A stretch of DNA of 64,000 nt from Bacillus siamensis KCTC 13613 (GTDB lineage Bacteria; Bacillota; Bacilli; Bacillales; Bacillaceae). This document shows, piece by piece, positions 1 through 8,742 of this stretch. How positions within the stretch are numbered: the stretch's first letter is position 1; each line of letters begins with the position of its first letter. Under the pieces are notes generated by a model, which made no database searches, was not told the origin of the DNA, and worked only from the letters and a program-made list of their open reading frames with translations. The stretch spans positions 248,001 through 312,000 of the forward strand of contig NZ_AJVF01000013.1 in assembly GCF_000262045.1 (NCBI RefSeq). Reading direction: 5' to 3'. A program made the translations under genes and the position numbers.

Positions 1-174
1 ATCAGCAAGCACTTTTTCCTGATGGTTTTTCGAGTCGACTTCGTTCGCAAGGTAACCGCCGATTTCTGTAGCGAGGTCAGTGATCGTTTCATCACTCATC
101 CCTTTTTCCTGTGCATAGTTCAATCTGTCACCAAGGAAATTCTTCCAATTATCCCAGTTTTCTAATACTGACAT
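1..174 (-). CDS. ymfJ: YmfJ, DUF3243 family protein (partial, 3' end outside window)
   Basis: The first 58 residues are visible, from an ATG at 174-172 to the window edge, and begin MSVLENWDNWKNFLGDRLNY. This matches my memory of B. subtilis YmfJ, a small (about 85 aa) soluble protein of the DUF3243 family with no established function. A ribosome binding site (GGAGGAAGCC) precedes the start. It lies 75 nt downstream of ymfI on the same strand, where ymfJ sits in B. subtilis. The C-terminal third is outside the window. Confidence 0.85.
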   Translation of the reverse strand, partial: MSVLENWDNWKNFLGDRLNYAQEKGMSDETITDLATEIGGYLANEVDSKNHQEKVLAD

Positions 175-249
175 GTTGGCTTCCTCCATTTCATCTGTTG
201 TTACAAAATTATTTTGTCCGTGCAGATGCAAACTATACACACATTTTTT

Positions 250-978
250 TCAGCAGTGCCAGCCGCCGTTTACCGATAATATATGTCCGGTAATATAGGA
301 AGCCTTCTCCGATAATAAAAACGCTGCCGCTTCGGCGATTTCCTCGGGATTTGCCAGCCGGCCCGCGGGTATTTCCTCTGCCAATGCTTCTTTTTCATCA
401 GACGTAAACTGATCAAGCATATTCGTATCAACGGCGCCCGGTGAGACTGCGTTCACGCGGACGCCGCTCGGAGCGAGCTCTTTGGCAAGCGCTTTGACGA
501 ACGAATGCTGCGCTCCTTTGACCATGCTGTATAACACTTCGCACGATGCGCCTGTTTCTCCCCATACGGAACCGATCGCGACGATGCCTCCGCTTTTTTT
601 CCGGATCATGCCGGGCACCAGATTACGCGCCAACAAAAACGGGCTCGTCACATGCAGCTGCACCATCCCCCGCGCCGTGTCATCCGTCACGTCTGTAATC
701 AGGCCGAAATGACTTTTGCCGCTGTTTAATATCAGAGCGTCCACAGGCTGATTAACGGAGCGGCTGAGTGTCTCCGCGCCTTCCGGTGAGGACAGATCCG
801 CCTGAATAACGGAAGCTTTTACACCGAATGATGCGCTCAACCTTTCCGCAAGCCTGTGTGCGGCTTCTTTATTAGAATGATAATGCAAAAGCACGTCATA
901 TCCGTTTTTTGCGAGGACTTCACTTATACTTTGTCCGATTCCGCCGCTTGCTCCGGTGACGAGCGCTGTCTGTTTCAT
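250..978 (-). CDS. ymfI: Short-chain dehydrogenase/reductase YmfI (FabG-like)
   Basis: A 242-residue classical SDR. The N-terminal Rossmann fold carries TGASGGIG (about residues 8-15). The catalytic triad is Ser137 (in AIGSVWG), Tyr150 and Lys154 (YSMVK). Near the C-terminus SYITGHILSVNGG is typical of FabG-like 3-oxoacyl reductases. The usual NNAG motif is replaced by NSGKS. The substrate is unknown; FabG-like describes only fold and motifs. The ATG at 978 is chosen over a TTG three bases upstream because it has better spacing from AAGGAA and gives 242 aa, the length I recall for B. subtilis YmfI. It follows ymfH across a terminator. Confidence 0.88.
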   Translation of the reverse strand: MKQTALVTGASGGIGQSISEVLAKNGYDVLLHYHSNKEAAHRLAERLSASFGVKASVIQADLSSPEGAETLSRSVNQPVDALILNSGKSHFGLITDVTDDTARGMVQLHVTSPFLLARNLVPGMIRKKSGGIVAIGSVWGETGASCEVLYSMVKGAQHSFVKALAKELAPSGVRVNAVSPGAVDTNMLDQFTSDEKEALAEEIPAGRLANPEEIAEAAAFLLSEKASYITGHILSVNGGWHC

Positions 979-1002
979 CAATCAACATTCCTTCTTTCCC
1001 CA

Positions 1003-1038
1003 GAAAAACATCCCTCAGGGCGTGAGGGATGTTTTTTT
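1003..1038 (-). terminator. Rho-independent terminator after ymfH
   Basis: A 13-bp inverted repeat (arms 1005-1017 and 1023-1035, AAAACATCCCTCA) with a 5-nt loop is followed on the minus strand by a short T-run. It starts within the last bases of ymfH and ends before ymfI. The plus strand also carries a T7 run, so it could work in both directions. Confidence 0.85.
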
Positions 1039-2323
1039 ATGATTTTGGCACGACTTTGCAGACTGTCAGCCTGTCTTCTGACACTTCTTCTTTAATGACC
1101 CGCTCTACGTCTTCCAGGGTGATCTGCTCCAGTACGGTTACAACATCAAACAGACTCATATCTAAAAAGGCGTAGCGCGTGAATTGGTTGGCGATATATT
1201 CAGGCGAATTGAGCGCTTTTAAAAATGACCCGATTTTCTTTTTTCTCGCCAGGTCAAGTTTTTCCGCAGTCACGGCTGATCCCGCATCAAGCAGCATCTG
1301 TTTTAATTCGTCAGCAAGCTTATCCGGCTCCGGTGTATCTCCTCCGACAGAGGCAAAACCGAATCCGTATTCAGCCGTATAATCAAAGCTGAAGGTTTCA
1401 TCAATGTAGCCTTTGTCGTACAAGTCGCCGTAATGCGGTGAGCTTTTTCCGAAGAGACATTCAAGCATGAGGTTCATGCTGAGCTCGTGCTTCAACAGCT
1501 CCCGCCCCGTTTTATAAGGGTTTTTCGCCTTTAAGCCGACAAGACATTTTGAGCCTTGGACGTTCATTTTTAATTCCTGCTCCCGGCGGAAAACCGCTTC
1601 CTGCTCCTGAACTTCTTCACGTTTGATTTCAGGCTGATCTGTAAACGGCTTTTTCTCCTGGTTTTTCCGCACCTGGCTGATGATCGCTTCAGGATCAACG
1701 GGACCGACGATAAAGAGCAGCATATTGCTCGGGTGATAAAATGTTTCATAGCACTCATACAGCAGATCTTTCGTAATATGTGAGATGCTTTCTACCGTTC
1801 CGGCAATGTCAATTTTCACGGGGTGGTCTTTATACATATTTTCGATAAGACCGAAAAACAGCCGCCAATCCGGATTATCATCATACATGTTAATTTCTTG
1901 GCCGATGATGCCTTTTTCTTTTTCCACTGATTTTTCCGTGAAATACGGATCTTGAACAAAATCCACGAGTGTTTCCAGGTTTTTCTCTACATTTGAAGTG
2001 CTGGAGAACAGATAAGCGGTTCGTGTAAATGAAGTAAAGGCATTTGCCGATGCCCCCTGCTTACTGAAATCCTGAAACACGTCGCCGTCCGCTTTTTCAA
2101 ACAGTTTATGCTCAAGAAAATGCGCGATTCCGTCAGGGACGTGAACCATTTCTTCCTTATTTAAAGGAACGAATTGATTGTCAATGGAACCGTACTTTGT
2201 CGTAAACACGGCGTATGTTTTATTAAAGCCCTGTTTCGGCAGCACATAGACATCAAGGCCGTTTGCCATTTTTTCATGATACAGCGTTTCTTGCAGCTGT
2301 TCGTAGTTTATCGGTTTAGTCAA
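1037..2323 (-). CDS. ymfH: Zinc-dependent M16 family peptidase YmfH (catalytic partner)
   Basis: A 428-residue M16 (pitrilysin/MPP-like) peptidase. The inverted zinc motif HxxEH is intact (His68, Glu71, His72 in HFLEH), so this subunit should carry the metal site. No signal peptide or membrane segment is visible. The start is a TTG at 2323 that overlaps the ymfF stop (TTGA) and follows a G-rich ribosome binding site, pointing to translational coupling with ymfF. M16 enzymes such as MPP or bacterial A/B pairs often pair one active with one inactive chain, and ymfF-ymfH fit that. The substrate is unknown. Confidence 0.88.
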   Translation of the reverse strand: MTKPINYEQLQETLYHEKMANGLDVYVLPKQGFNKTYAVFTTKYGSIDNQFVPLNKEEMVHVPDGIAHFLEHKLFEKADGDVFQDFSKQGASANAFTSFTRTAYLFSSTSNVEKNLETLVDFVQDPYFTEKSVEKEKGIIGQEINMYDDNPDWRLFFGLIENMYKDHPVKIDIAGTVESISHITKDLLYECYETFYHPSNMLLFIVGPVDPEAIISQVRKNQEKKPFTDQPEIKREEVQEQEAVFRREQELKMNVQGSKCLVGLKAKNPYKTGRELLKHELSMNLMLECLFGKSSPHYGDLYDKGYIDETFSFDYTAEYGFGFASVGGDTPEPDKLADELKQMLLDAGSAVTAEKLDLARKKKIGSFLKALNSPEYIANQFTRYAFLDMSLFDVVTVLEQITLEDVERVIKEEVSEDRLTVCKVVPKS

Positions 2324-3600
2324 GATGCTCCCCCCGTCCCTTTTAAGAAATAAGTCGTATCCAGCTTGATGTTCTTTCCGACATTGATAATGTCCTCTTT
2401 CGTCACTTTCTCGATATTGTCAAGAAAAGTTTCGATCGGTATCTCCACTTGGGCTGAAGCCTGCTGATACAGAAATTCCGCTAAGCCGTATGCCGTATCA
2501 ATCGTTTCTAACACTTGGTTTTTAATAACGGCTTTCGTTTGGGCGATATCATCCTCTGAAAAGTCACCGTTTTGCATAGCTTGAAATTGTTCTTCAATAA
2601 TGGTGACGGCCTGCTTATAATTTTTCACTTCAATGCCTGACATGACCATCAGGAGCCCTTTGAAGCTTTCCACCCTTGAGGCTGCATAATAGGCGAGACT
2701 CGCTTTTTCACGGACATTTATAAACAGCTTTGAATGAGAGAAACCTCCGAACAGCCCGTTAAACACTTGCAATGCCGGATAGTCAGGGTCTGTGTATGTC
2801 GTATTGGTCCGGAATCCGATATTCAGTTTGCCTTGTTTGACGTCCTCTTCATCAATGACTTCCTTCGGGTCAGGCTGTTCATTCGCCGTGCTTCTTTCTA
2901 AAGGCTGCTGCACCCGTTCGTCCGTTTTAAAATACGTATCAACAGCCGTTTTCACTTGATCTGTGTCAACATCACCGATGACATACAGGTCCAGCTGATC
3001 TTCGCGTATGGCTTTTTGATAGGCTTCATACAGATCTTGCGGCGTAATGTGTTCGACATCATCGATCTCGCCGTTGACGTGAAGGGCATACGGTTCGCTT
3101 TTGCACATTTCCTGAACGAGACGGAGATTAGAATATCTCATTTTATCGTCATATACGGCTTGAATCCGCTGTTTCAGCGTCCGTTTTTCCTGCGTGACAT
3201 AAAGGGGCAGGAAGGCGCCGTTTTCCAAAGCAGGCGAAAAGACAAGCTCTGATAAAAGCTGAAGCCCTTTTTCCAATAATGGTGTGCGGTCCTTCAGATA
3301 TTTTTCATTGGGAATCTCAAGCCGGAACGTAATAACATGACGTTCTCCCTTTTTTGTCAGATCAGCGGAAACGGATGTCCCGTACAGCTCATCGAAATAA
3401 GAACGCAAATCAGCGGTTTTCGGCCGGCTTTCTGTACCGCGGAGAAGCACATGAGGAAACAGCGCCCTTTTTGTTACGAGCTCTTTTGTTAAAGGAGCCA
3501 GCATTTTAAACGTCAGTGAAACGGTTTTAAATTTCTCAGTCTTTACGATGTGGGCGGTGATTCCGCCGTGCTTTGACTTCATTTCATTTACGTAAGTCAT
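2320..3600 (-). CDS. ymfF: M16 family peptidase homologue YmfF (non-catalytic subunit)
   Basis: 426 residues with the M16 fold pattern, but the region where HxxEH should be (about residues 45-55, RALFPHVLLRG) has no zinc ligands. It keeps the substrate-binding motif of inactive M16 partners, an Arg followed by LAYY (REKASLAYYAASR). I infer it forms a heterodimer with YmfH, encoded directly after it with a 4-nt overlap. The start has a strong ribosome binding site (AAGGAGG). It is the first gene of the ymfF-ymfH-ymfI group and follows the MMPL gene across a terminator. Confidence 0.86.
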   Translation of the reverse strand: MTYVNEMKSKHGGITAHIVKTEKFKTVSLTFKMLAPLTKELVTKRALFPHVLLRGTESRPKTADLRSYFDELYGTSVSADLTKKGERHVITFRLEIPNEKYLKDRTPLLEKGLQLLSELVFSPALENGAFLPLYVTQEKRTLKQRIQAVYDDKMRYSNLRLVQEMCKSEPYALHVNGEIDDVEHITPQDLYEAYQKAIREDQLDLYVIGDVDTDQVKTAVDTYFKTDERVQQPLERSTANEQPDPKEVIDEEDVKQGKLNIGFRTNTTYTDPDYPALQVFNGLFGGFSHSKLFINVREKASLAYYAASRVESFKGLLMVMSGIEVKNYKQAVTIIEEQFQAMQNGDFSEDDIAQTKAVIKNQVLETIDTAYGLAEFLYQQASAQVEIPIETFLDNIEKVTKEDIINVGKNIKLDTTYFLKGTGGAS

Positions 3601-3705
3601 GTGAAACCTCCTTCGTTCATTCTTTAATAGTATGTATTATGACCAAAATTCAGCATTCGCAAAAAAGAGTGCGCAGATGTAATTATATCAACTGGAGGAT
3701 TTATA

Positions 3706-3743
3706 AGGAAACAAAACACCTCTGCCAGAAAACAGGCAGAGGC
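3706..3743 (-). terminator. Rho-independent terminator after the MMPL transporter gene
   Basis: A stem of CCTCTGCC (3719-3726) and GGCAGAGG (3735-3742) is followed on the minus strand by TGTTTTGTTT. It lies 9 nt past the transporter stop codon and separates the MarR/MMPL operon from ymfF. Confidence 0.82.
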
Positions 3744-3751
3744 ATTGTACG

Positions 3752-6700
3752 TTATTTTTTCAAATTGAAAGGCCACCAGTTGGCTCTTCCGAATATTTTC
3801 ACCATAACCGGTACAAAAAACGGAAGGACAACAATTGCATACATGAGGAGGCCGGTTAATACCACGGTTGCAATTTCCAAAAGGGAAAGAACGCCTGACG
3901 GCAGCATGGCCGCAAAGGTTCCCGCTAAAATAATGGCCGCCGAAATGATGACCGAGCCCATATTTTTCATACTGCTGATCATCGCGGCTTCCGTCCCTTC
4001 TTTTTTCAGCTCATTAAAGCGGTCCATTAAAAAGATGGAATAATCCACACCAAGAGCCATCAGAATGACAAAGCCGAAAAACGGCACGGCCCAGTTTACG
4101 CCCGGATACCCGAAGAAGTGTGTAAAGATGTATTCCGTCACCCCGATGGATGCGAAATACGTCAGGACGAGCGAAGCCACTAAATAAACCGGCATAATGA
4201 GGGAGCGCAGCATCACGATGAGAATCAGAAAAATGCCCGCCAGCATAAACATTGCCGTCCGTTTGAAATCTGAATCCGATACTTCTTTTAAATCGGCATT
4301 CATGCTGGAAACCCCGGAGACGCCGAAAGAGGCATTTTTCAGATCCGTGTTCGGAATGATCCTTTTAACGCTCGCTTTGATCGCTTCAATATCTTGAATA
4401 GCCGTATTTGAATAAGGGTTGTTATCAAGAACAACGGTTAATTCTGTCGTTTTTCTGTCATCTGACATGTACGTATTAAACACGCTTGTGAAATCGCTGT
4501 TTTCCAAGGCGTCTTTCGGCACAAACCAGCCGGCCATTTCTTTGTCTGACGCCTTATGAAGTTCACCCAGATAATCATTCGCCCCCATCATGCCGCTTGA
4601 CACTTTCTTAAGCCCTTTTACACTATCGTTAAGGCCGGAAGAAAGATCGCTGAGCTGGGAAGAAAAATCACCGAGACCGCTCTGCATTTTTTTCTGACCT
4701 TCCGCGAGCTGCCCTGCCGCCGATTCAAGGCGCGGCATTTGTCCGGCGAGAGCCCCCTGGCCGTCTGACACTTGCTGAAGGCCGTTTTCAATTTGGGTCA
4801 GACCGTTAATCATTGCGTTAATTTGGGTGTCAATCTTTTTCTGGGCGGCTGACAGTCGGGAAAATTGTTTTTCCGCTTGCTGCAGATGATCCTTTTGACT
4901 GTCAACCTCTTTAGAAAACGCTTCGGCGTCTCTATTTGCTTTGGAAACGGCTGACTGTACATCTGTAAATGCCGATTTGATCACTTGATAGGATGGATCA
5001 GCTTTCACTGCCGGTATCGATGCTTCCAGTTTTGCAAACGGCAGCCGGTTAAGCTGTTTGTTCAAATCAGCAAGCTGCCTGCTCGCTTCATTTTTCATCG
5101 GCAGAACGGTTTTGACCAGCTTTAAAGCGTTTTGCGTTTCTGAAGCGAGACCGCTGTTTTGGCTGAGCTGCATAGAGAGCATTTGTTTCTGTTCTTCAAT
5201 CTGCTTTCTCATTTGAGCGACGCCGGCTTTATTCTTATTGACGCCCGCCTGCAGTTTATTCAGGTTTTCTCCTATATCAGAAAGCCCGGATTTCAGAGAC
5301 AGTGTTCCGTCAATAAGCTGATTGACGCTTTTTCCCGACTCTTCAATCTGCGGCTGTGAATCAGCTAACGACTTTGCGGCATGCCCTAAACCGTCCGTTA
5401 TTTTTTCAAGTCCTGTATTGCCTTTATCAAGCCCTTCTTGAAGCTGTTTTGCCTGATTTGTGACAAATAATTGATTCAATCCGTTTCCCGCAGGGCGCGT
5501 GGCGCTTCTGACCGTTTTCACACCTTCTGTCTTATCAAGTTCTCTGCTGATTTTTTCGATATCAATCAGGTGTTTTTCGGTATTTAATTTGTCGTCATTT
5601 TTGATGACAACTGTCGCCGGAAGAAGTTCTCCGGGGCCGAATGCGTCTGAAATCGTATTAAAGGCGCGGACGGACTCATATTTATCCCCGATTTCGTCAA
5701 GGCTGTTGTAAGATAGAGCGCCTTTGTAAAGAAGGATAGGCGGGACGGTAAATACCGCCACGATTGCAAGACTGATGAGCGGCCTTTTAAATGAAAACCG
5801 CCCTGCCGTTTCCCATGCTTTGCTTTGCGGATGGGAAATATCGCCCTTAACAGGCCAAAACAGTCTTTTTCCTAAAACAGCCATAAAAAACGGCACAATC
5901 GTCATGAGTGCAAGCAGCAGCACCGCGACGCCGACCGCAACGGCGGCTGCCGACTGATACAGTTTAAATGTCGCAAATCCGATGCAGGCAAATCCGATCA
6001 ATACCGCTCCGCCGCTATATAAAACCGTCTTTCCGGCCGTTTTATAGGTCACGACGATCGCTTCTTTTATATCAGCGCCGTGAGACAGTTCTTCTTTAAA
6101 GCGGCTGAGAAGCAGGATGCAATAGTCTGTGCCGATTCCGAACATAATCGCAACCATAAAAATCTGCGTAAAGGTTGAGAGCGGGAAATCCAGCTGATCG
6201 ACTAAAAATGCGACAATGGACTGGCTGACTAAATAAGAAATTAATACAGATAAAAGCGGCACAAACGGAGCAACCACTGACCGGAATACAAGAATCAGCA
6301 CGATCAGGATAAAAGCAACCGTTATATATTCAGTCTTTTTTAAGCCGTCCTGCGAGCTTTTCAACACATCTTCGTCAATCAGCGACTGGCCTGTGATACC
6401 GTATGATACGCCGTACGGTTTCAGTTCTTTATCAATTTTGTTTTTTATTTTGAGGATGTCATTTTTCGATGTATCAAGCTGCAGCTGAACGAGCATCGTT
6501 TGTCTGTCTTTTGACAGAAGCTGTTTTTTGACATCTTCATTTTTCTCCCCGAAATATGAGGTCACCGTTTTAATATGAAGCGCTTTTTTATGTTCAGATA
6601 AGGTGTTCACAGCCTCCTGCAAACGAGCTTTTTTGTCTGTCATTAAGCCTTTCTCGTGAAATACGATGACGGCTGAAGAAGACGGTGCGTCTGAATCAGA

Positions 6701-6871
6701 CATTTCATCAAGCAGTTTATGGGCGTAAGAAGAGGAATATCCGTCCGGTACGGAAATCTGGCCTTTCTCCCGTGTCAATTCAGCCATATCAGGCGCTGTA
6801 AGCATAAATATCACCGTTGCGGCGATCCATGCCGCGGCGATAATCCAGCGGGCTTGGATAATCTTTTTCAT
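3752..6871 (-). CDS. Large MMPL/RND-family transporter with a coiled-coil extracellular domain
   Basis: 1039 residues with MMPL architecture: one N-terminal membrane helix (about 10-28), a block of helices at about 175-350, a very long soluble segment (about 370-840), and a second block at about 870-1030. The MMPL signatures GIGTDY and ALGVDYS are present in the two halves. The soluble segment is rich in heptads and repeats a hydrophobic-xx-G-hydrophobic spacing, resembling YhgE/Pip-type proteins. B. subtilis YdgH is a shorter relative (about 885 aa as I recall). The start overlaps the marR stop by one base (TAATG). Likely role: export of a lipid, peptide or toxic amphiphile, controlled by the adjacent MarR; the substrate is unknown. 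Confidence 0.8.
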   Translation of the reverse strand: MKKIIQARWIIAAAWIAATVIFMLTAPDMAELTREKGQISVPDGYSSSYAHKLLDEMSDSDAPSSSAVIVFHEKGLMTDKKARLQEAVNTLSEHKKALHIKTVTSYFGEKNEDVKKQLLSKDRQTMLVQLQLDTSKNDILKIKNKIDKELKPYGVSYGITGQSLIDEDVLKSSQDGLKKTEYITVAFILIVLILVFRSVVAPFVPLLSVLISYLVSQSIVAFLVDQLDFPLSTFTQIFMVAIMFGIGTDYCILLLSRFKEELSHGADIKEAIVVTYKTAGKTVLYSGGAVLIGFACIGFATFKLYQSAAAVAVGVAVLLLALMTIVPFFMAVLGKRLFWPVKGDISHPQSKAWETAGRFSFKRPLISLAIVAVFTVPPILLYKGALSYNSLDEIGDKYESVRAFNTISDAFGPGELLPATVVIKNDDKLNTEKHLIDIEKISRELDKTEGVKTVRSATRPAGNGLNQLFVTNQAKQLQEGLDKGNTGLEKITDGLGHAAKSLADSQPQIEESGKSVNQLIDGTLSLKSGLSDIGENLNKLQAGVNKNKAGVAQMRKQIEEQKQMLSMQLSQNSGLASETQNALKLVKTVLPMKNEASRQLADLNKQLNRLPFAKLEASIPAVKADPSYQVIKSAFTDVQSAVSKANRDAEAFSKEVDSQKDHLQQAEKQFSRLSAAQKKIDTQINAMINGLTQIENGLQQVSDGQGALAGQMPRLESAAGQLAEGQKKMQSGLGDFSSQLSDLSSGLNDSVKGLKKVSSGMMGANDYLGELHKASDKEMAGWFVPKDALENSDFTSVFNTYMSDDRKTTELTVVLDNNPYSNTAIQDIEAIKASVKRIIPNTDLKNASFGVSGVSSMNADLKEVSDSDFKRTAMFMLAGIFLILIVMLRSLIMPVYLVASLVLTYFASIGVTEYIFTHFFGYPGVNWAVPFFGFVILMALGVDYSIFLMDRFNELKKEGTEAAMISSMKNMGSVIISAAIILAGTFAAMLPSGVLSLLEIATVVLTGLLMYAIVVLPFFVPVMVKIFGRANWWPFNLKK

Positions 6872-7326
6872 TATGTCTGCCGATCCTCCTCTGTCATCAT
6901 CAGTCGATATAATTTTTCGTATATATTAACGAACATTTCCGCCTCGTCTTCATCAAAATGCATAATGTATGAACGAACGAGATCCTCAATCCGCCGCTCC
7001 ACTCGGTGAAATACTTCCGTCCCCTTTTCCGTGACGTTTAACAGAATGCTCCGGCGGTCGCTTTGGCTCCGTTCTCTTTTGATGTATCCTTTTTCATATA
7101 GACGGTTCGTCATGGATGTAATGGCGCTTTTGTTGACGTGGCATACCGCTGCCAGTTCAATTGATTTGCAATCGGGATTGAGCATAATATAGCGGAGTAT
7201 GTAATATTGATCCAATGTCAGCTCTTTGTTCACTTTTTCGGCGATAATGCTGTCAATTTTTTTTAAGACGTGCAGATATACATCGGAATAACGTTGAATG
7301 AGCTGTTTTATTTTTTCTTCATGCAC
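6871..7326 (-). CDS. MarR family transcriptional regulator of the MMPL operon
   Basis: 151 residues with a MarR winged helix in the centre (recognition region about 55-85, with NKSAITSMTNRLYEKGYIKR followed by a wing containing DRR) and helical ends for dimerisation. The gene has a strong ribosome binding site (AAAGGAGGGGG). It is translationally coupled to the transporter and preceded by a perfect 31-bp palindrome next to a SigA-like promoter. I infer it represses its own operon and responds to a ligand exported by the transporter. It resembles the B. subtilis ydgG-ydgH arrangement, but orthology is not established. Confidence 0.82.
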   Translation of the reverse strand: MHEEKIKQLIQRYSDVYLHVLKKIDSIIAEKVNKELTLDQYYILRYIMLNPDCKSIELAAVCHVNKSAITSMTNRLYEKGYIKRERSQSDRRSILLNVTEKGTEVFHRVERRIEDLVRSYIMHFDEDEAEMFVNIYEKLYRLMMTEEDRQT

Positions 7327-7338
7327 CTTTTCCCCCTC

Positions 7339-7369
7339 CTTTAATAGTTAATATGTTTAACTATTAAAG
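7339..7369. promoter_or_regulatory. Perfect palindrome, probable MarR operator
   Basis: Two perfect 13-nt arms (CTTTAATAGTTAA at 7339-7351 and its reverse complement at 7357-7369) are separated by 5 nt. The palindrome touches the -10 element on one side and runs into the ribosome binding site of the MarR gene on the other. A bound dimer would block both promoter escape and the start region. That the regulator binds here is inferred from position and symmetry. Confidence 0.75.
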
Positions 7370-7396
7370 AATAACGAGCTGACAGTATCATGTCAA
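7368..7396 (-). promoter_or_regulatory. SigA-type promoter of the marR-MMPL operon
   Basis: On the minus strand TTGACA (7396-7391) and TATTCT (7373-7368) are separated by 17 nt. The -10 abuts the palindromic operator. Confidence 0.7.
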
Positions 7397-7410
7397 TATT
7401 CAGAATCAAA

Positions 7411-7444
7411 TAAAAAAAGACAGTGCAGATTACACCGTCTTTAA
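7411..7444 (-). terminator. Rho-independent terminator of ymfD
   Basis: On the minus strand AAAGAC-GTG pairs with CAC-GTCTTT around a short loop, followed by a T7 run. The stem includes the ymfD stop codon region. Confidence 0.75.
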
Positions 7445-8662
7445 TGATTCCTTTTTTTCTTTTGCTTGTGAAGAGATATTTAACAGCGCTAAAAATACTG
7501 ATACAATGCCGCAAAAAGCAGATAAAATGAAAATCAGCCAGCCCGCATTTGACATCAGTGCGGCAAATATCGGCGGTCCCGCCGCTACTCCGATAAACCG
7601 CATGCTGTTATAAAATGAGGTGATGGTTCCCGATTCCTCGTTGTCTACGCCTTCTGTGATGACAGCGTCTAAAGCCGGCAATGCCATTCCGATACCGATA
7701 CCGCTGACACACAAGAAGATAAATAATAAATAAAAACTGTGATTCCACCACAGGCCGATAAATGACAGTGTCACGGCACTCATTCCGAAAACGATGCAAA
7801 ACTTCATTTTGCCTTGGTCTTTCCCGATTTTTCTGCCTGCTATATACGAACTGACGGATAAAAATAAAAGCGGGATTGCCAAAAGCGCTCCTTTCGCCAC
7901 ACCGTCAATTCCGTACTTCTTCTCCAGCGAGTCTGATAAATAAAACAGAACCCCGAACAGCAAAAACATAATCACGCAGCCGATGATAAATACCGTAAAG
8001 AGCCAGCGGCCGTCACGCTTAAATATGTGACCCACATTTTTCACGAATTCGGAAATAGAAGGCACTTCTTTTTGCTTTTTTTCCGGCTTATCCACCATAA
8101 ACAAAACGAGAAAAAAACTGATGAGCGAAAAAAACGGAATGAACCAAAACGGCATAAACCAGAACCAAGCAGCCAAGAGCGACCCGAGAATCGGACTTAG
8201 TACTTTCCCGGCTGTGTTTGACGTTTCAATGTCGCCGAGCCCCGCGGTAATCCGCTCATCATCACCCTTGAACAAATCACCGATAAACGGCATCACAACA
8301 GGAGCCGCCCCTGCCGAACCGATTCCCTGAAGCACCCGTCCCGCCAAGATAATGGGATATGGATGCTTGAACGCGGTCGAAGCTATCGCGGCAATCGCGC
8401 CGCCCGCACCGGCTATGAGAAGACAAGGCAGAAGGACCTTTTTTCTTCCGAATTTATCGGACAGATATCCGGCAATCGGAATACAAATAATCGCCACAAT
8501 CGAATATACCGTTATAATTAACGATACTTGAAAAGACGATATGGACAGCTTCTTTTCAATCATCGGAAGGACAGGAATCAGCATCGAATTCCCGAGTGTC
8601 ATGACGAGCGGTACAGAAGCCAAAGCAATGATATTTTTCGTTCCATTTTTCTTCTTACTCAA
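7430..8662 (-). CDS. ymfD: Major facilitator superfamily exporter YmfD
   Basis: About 410 residues with 12 predicted membrane segments. The MFS loop 2-3 signature is present as GYLSDKFGRKK, and the RVLQGIGSAG region matches drug-H+ antiporter families. B. subtilis YmfD has been reported as a bacillibactin exporter (recalled); the substrate here is inferred from that. The start chosen is TTG at 8662, preceded by GGGTG with 6-nt spacing. A longer reading to 8761 would begin inside the ymfC terminator and add a non-membrane tail, so I reject it. Expected location: cytoplasmic membrane. Confidence 0.82.
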   Translation of the reverse strand: MSKKKNGTKNIIALASVPLVMTLGNSMLIPVLPMIEKKLSISSFQVSLIITVYSIVAIICIPIAGYLSDKFGRKKVLLPCLLIAGAGGAIAAIASTAFKHPYPIILAGRVLQGIGSAGAAPVVMPFIGDLFKGDDERITAGLGDIETSNTAGKVLSPILGSLLAAWFWFMPFWFIPFFSLISFFLVLFMVDKPEKKQKEVPSISEFVKNVGHIFKRDGRWLFTVFIIGCVIMFLLFGVLFYLSDSLEKKYGIDGVAKGALLAIPLLFLSVSSYIAGRKIGKDQGKMKFCIVFGMSAVTLSFIGLWWNHSFYLLFIFLCVSGIGIGMALPALDAVITEGVDNEESGTITSFYNSMRFIGVAAGPPIFAALMSNAGWLIFILSAFCGIVSVFLALLNISSQAKEKKESLKTV

Positions 8663-8742
8663 CTTATTCACCCATTCACTATACTTGGTTGTTTCCTGTT
8701 TTATTGTGTCTTGCGGCAAACAAAGTATGTACGAACGGCGCA

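Noticed and set aside
3573..4043. 156-codon plus-strand open frame across the ymfF start and MMPL end
   Set aside because: It lies over the ymfF start, an intergenic terminator and the MMPL C-terminus, has no ribosome binding site and shows no recognisable protein features.
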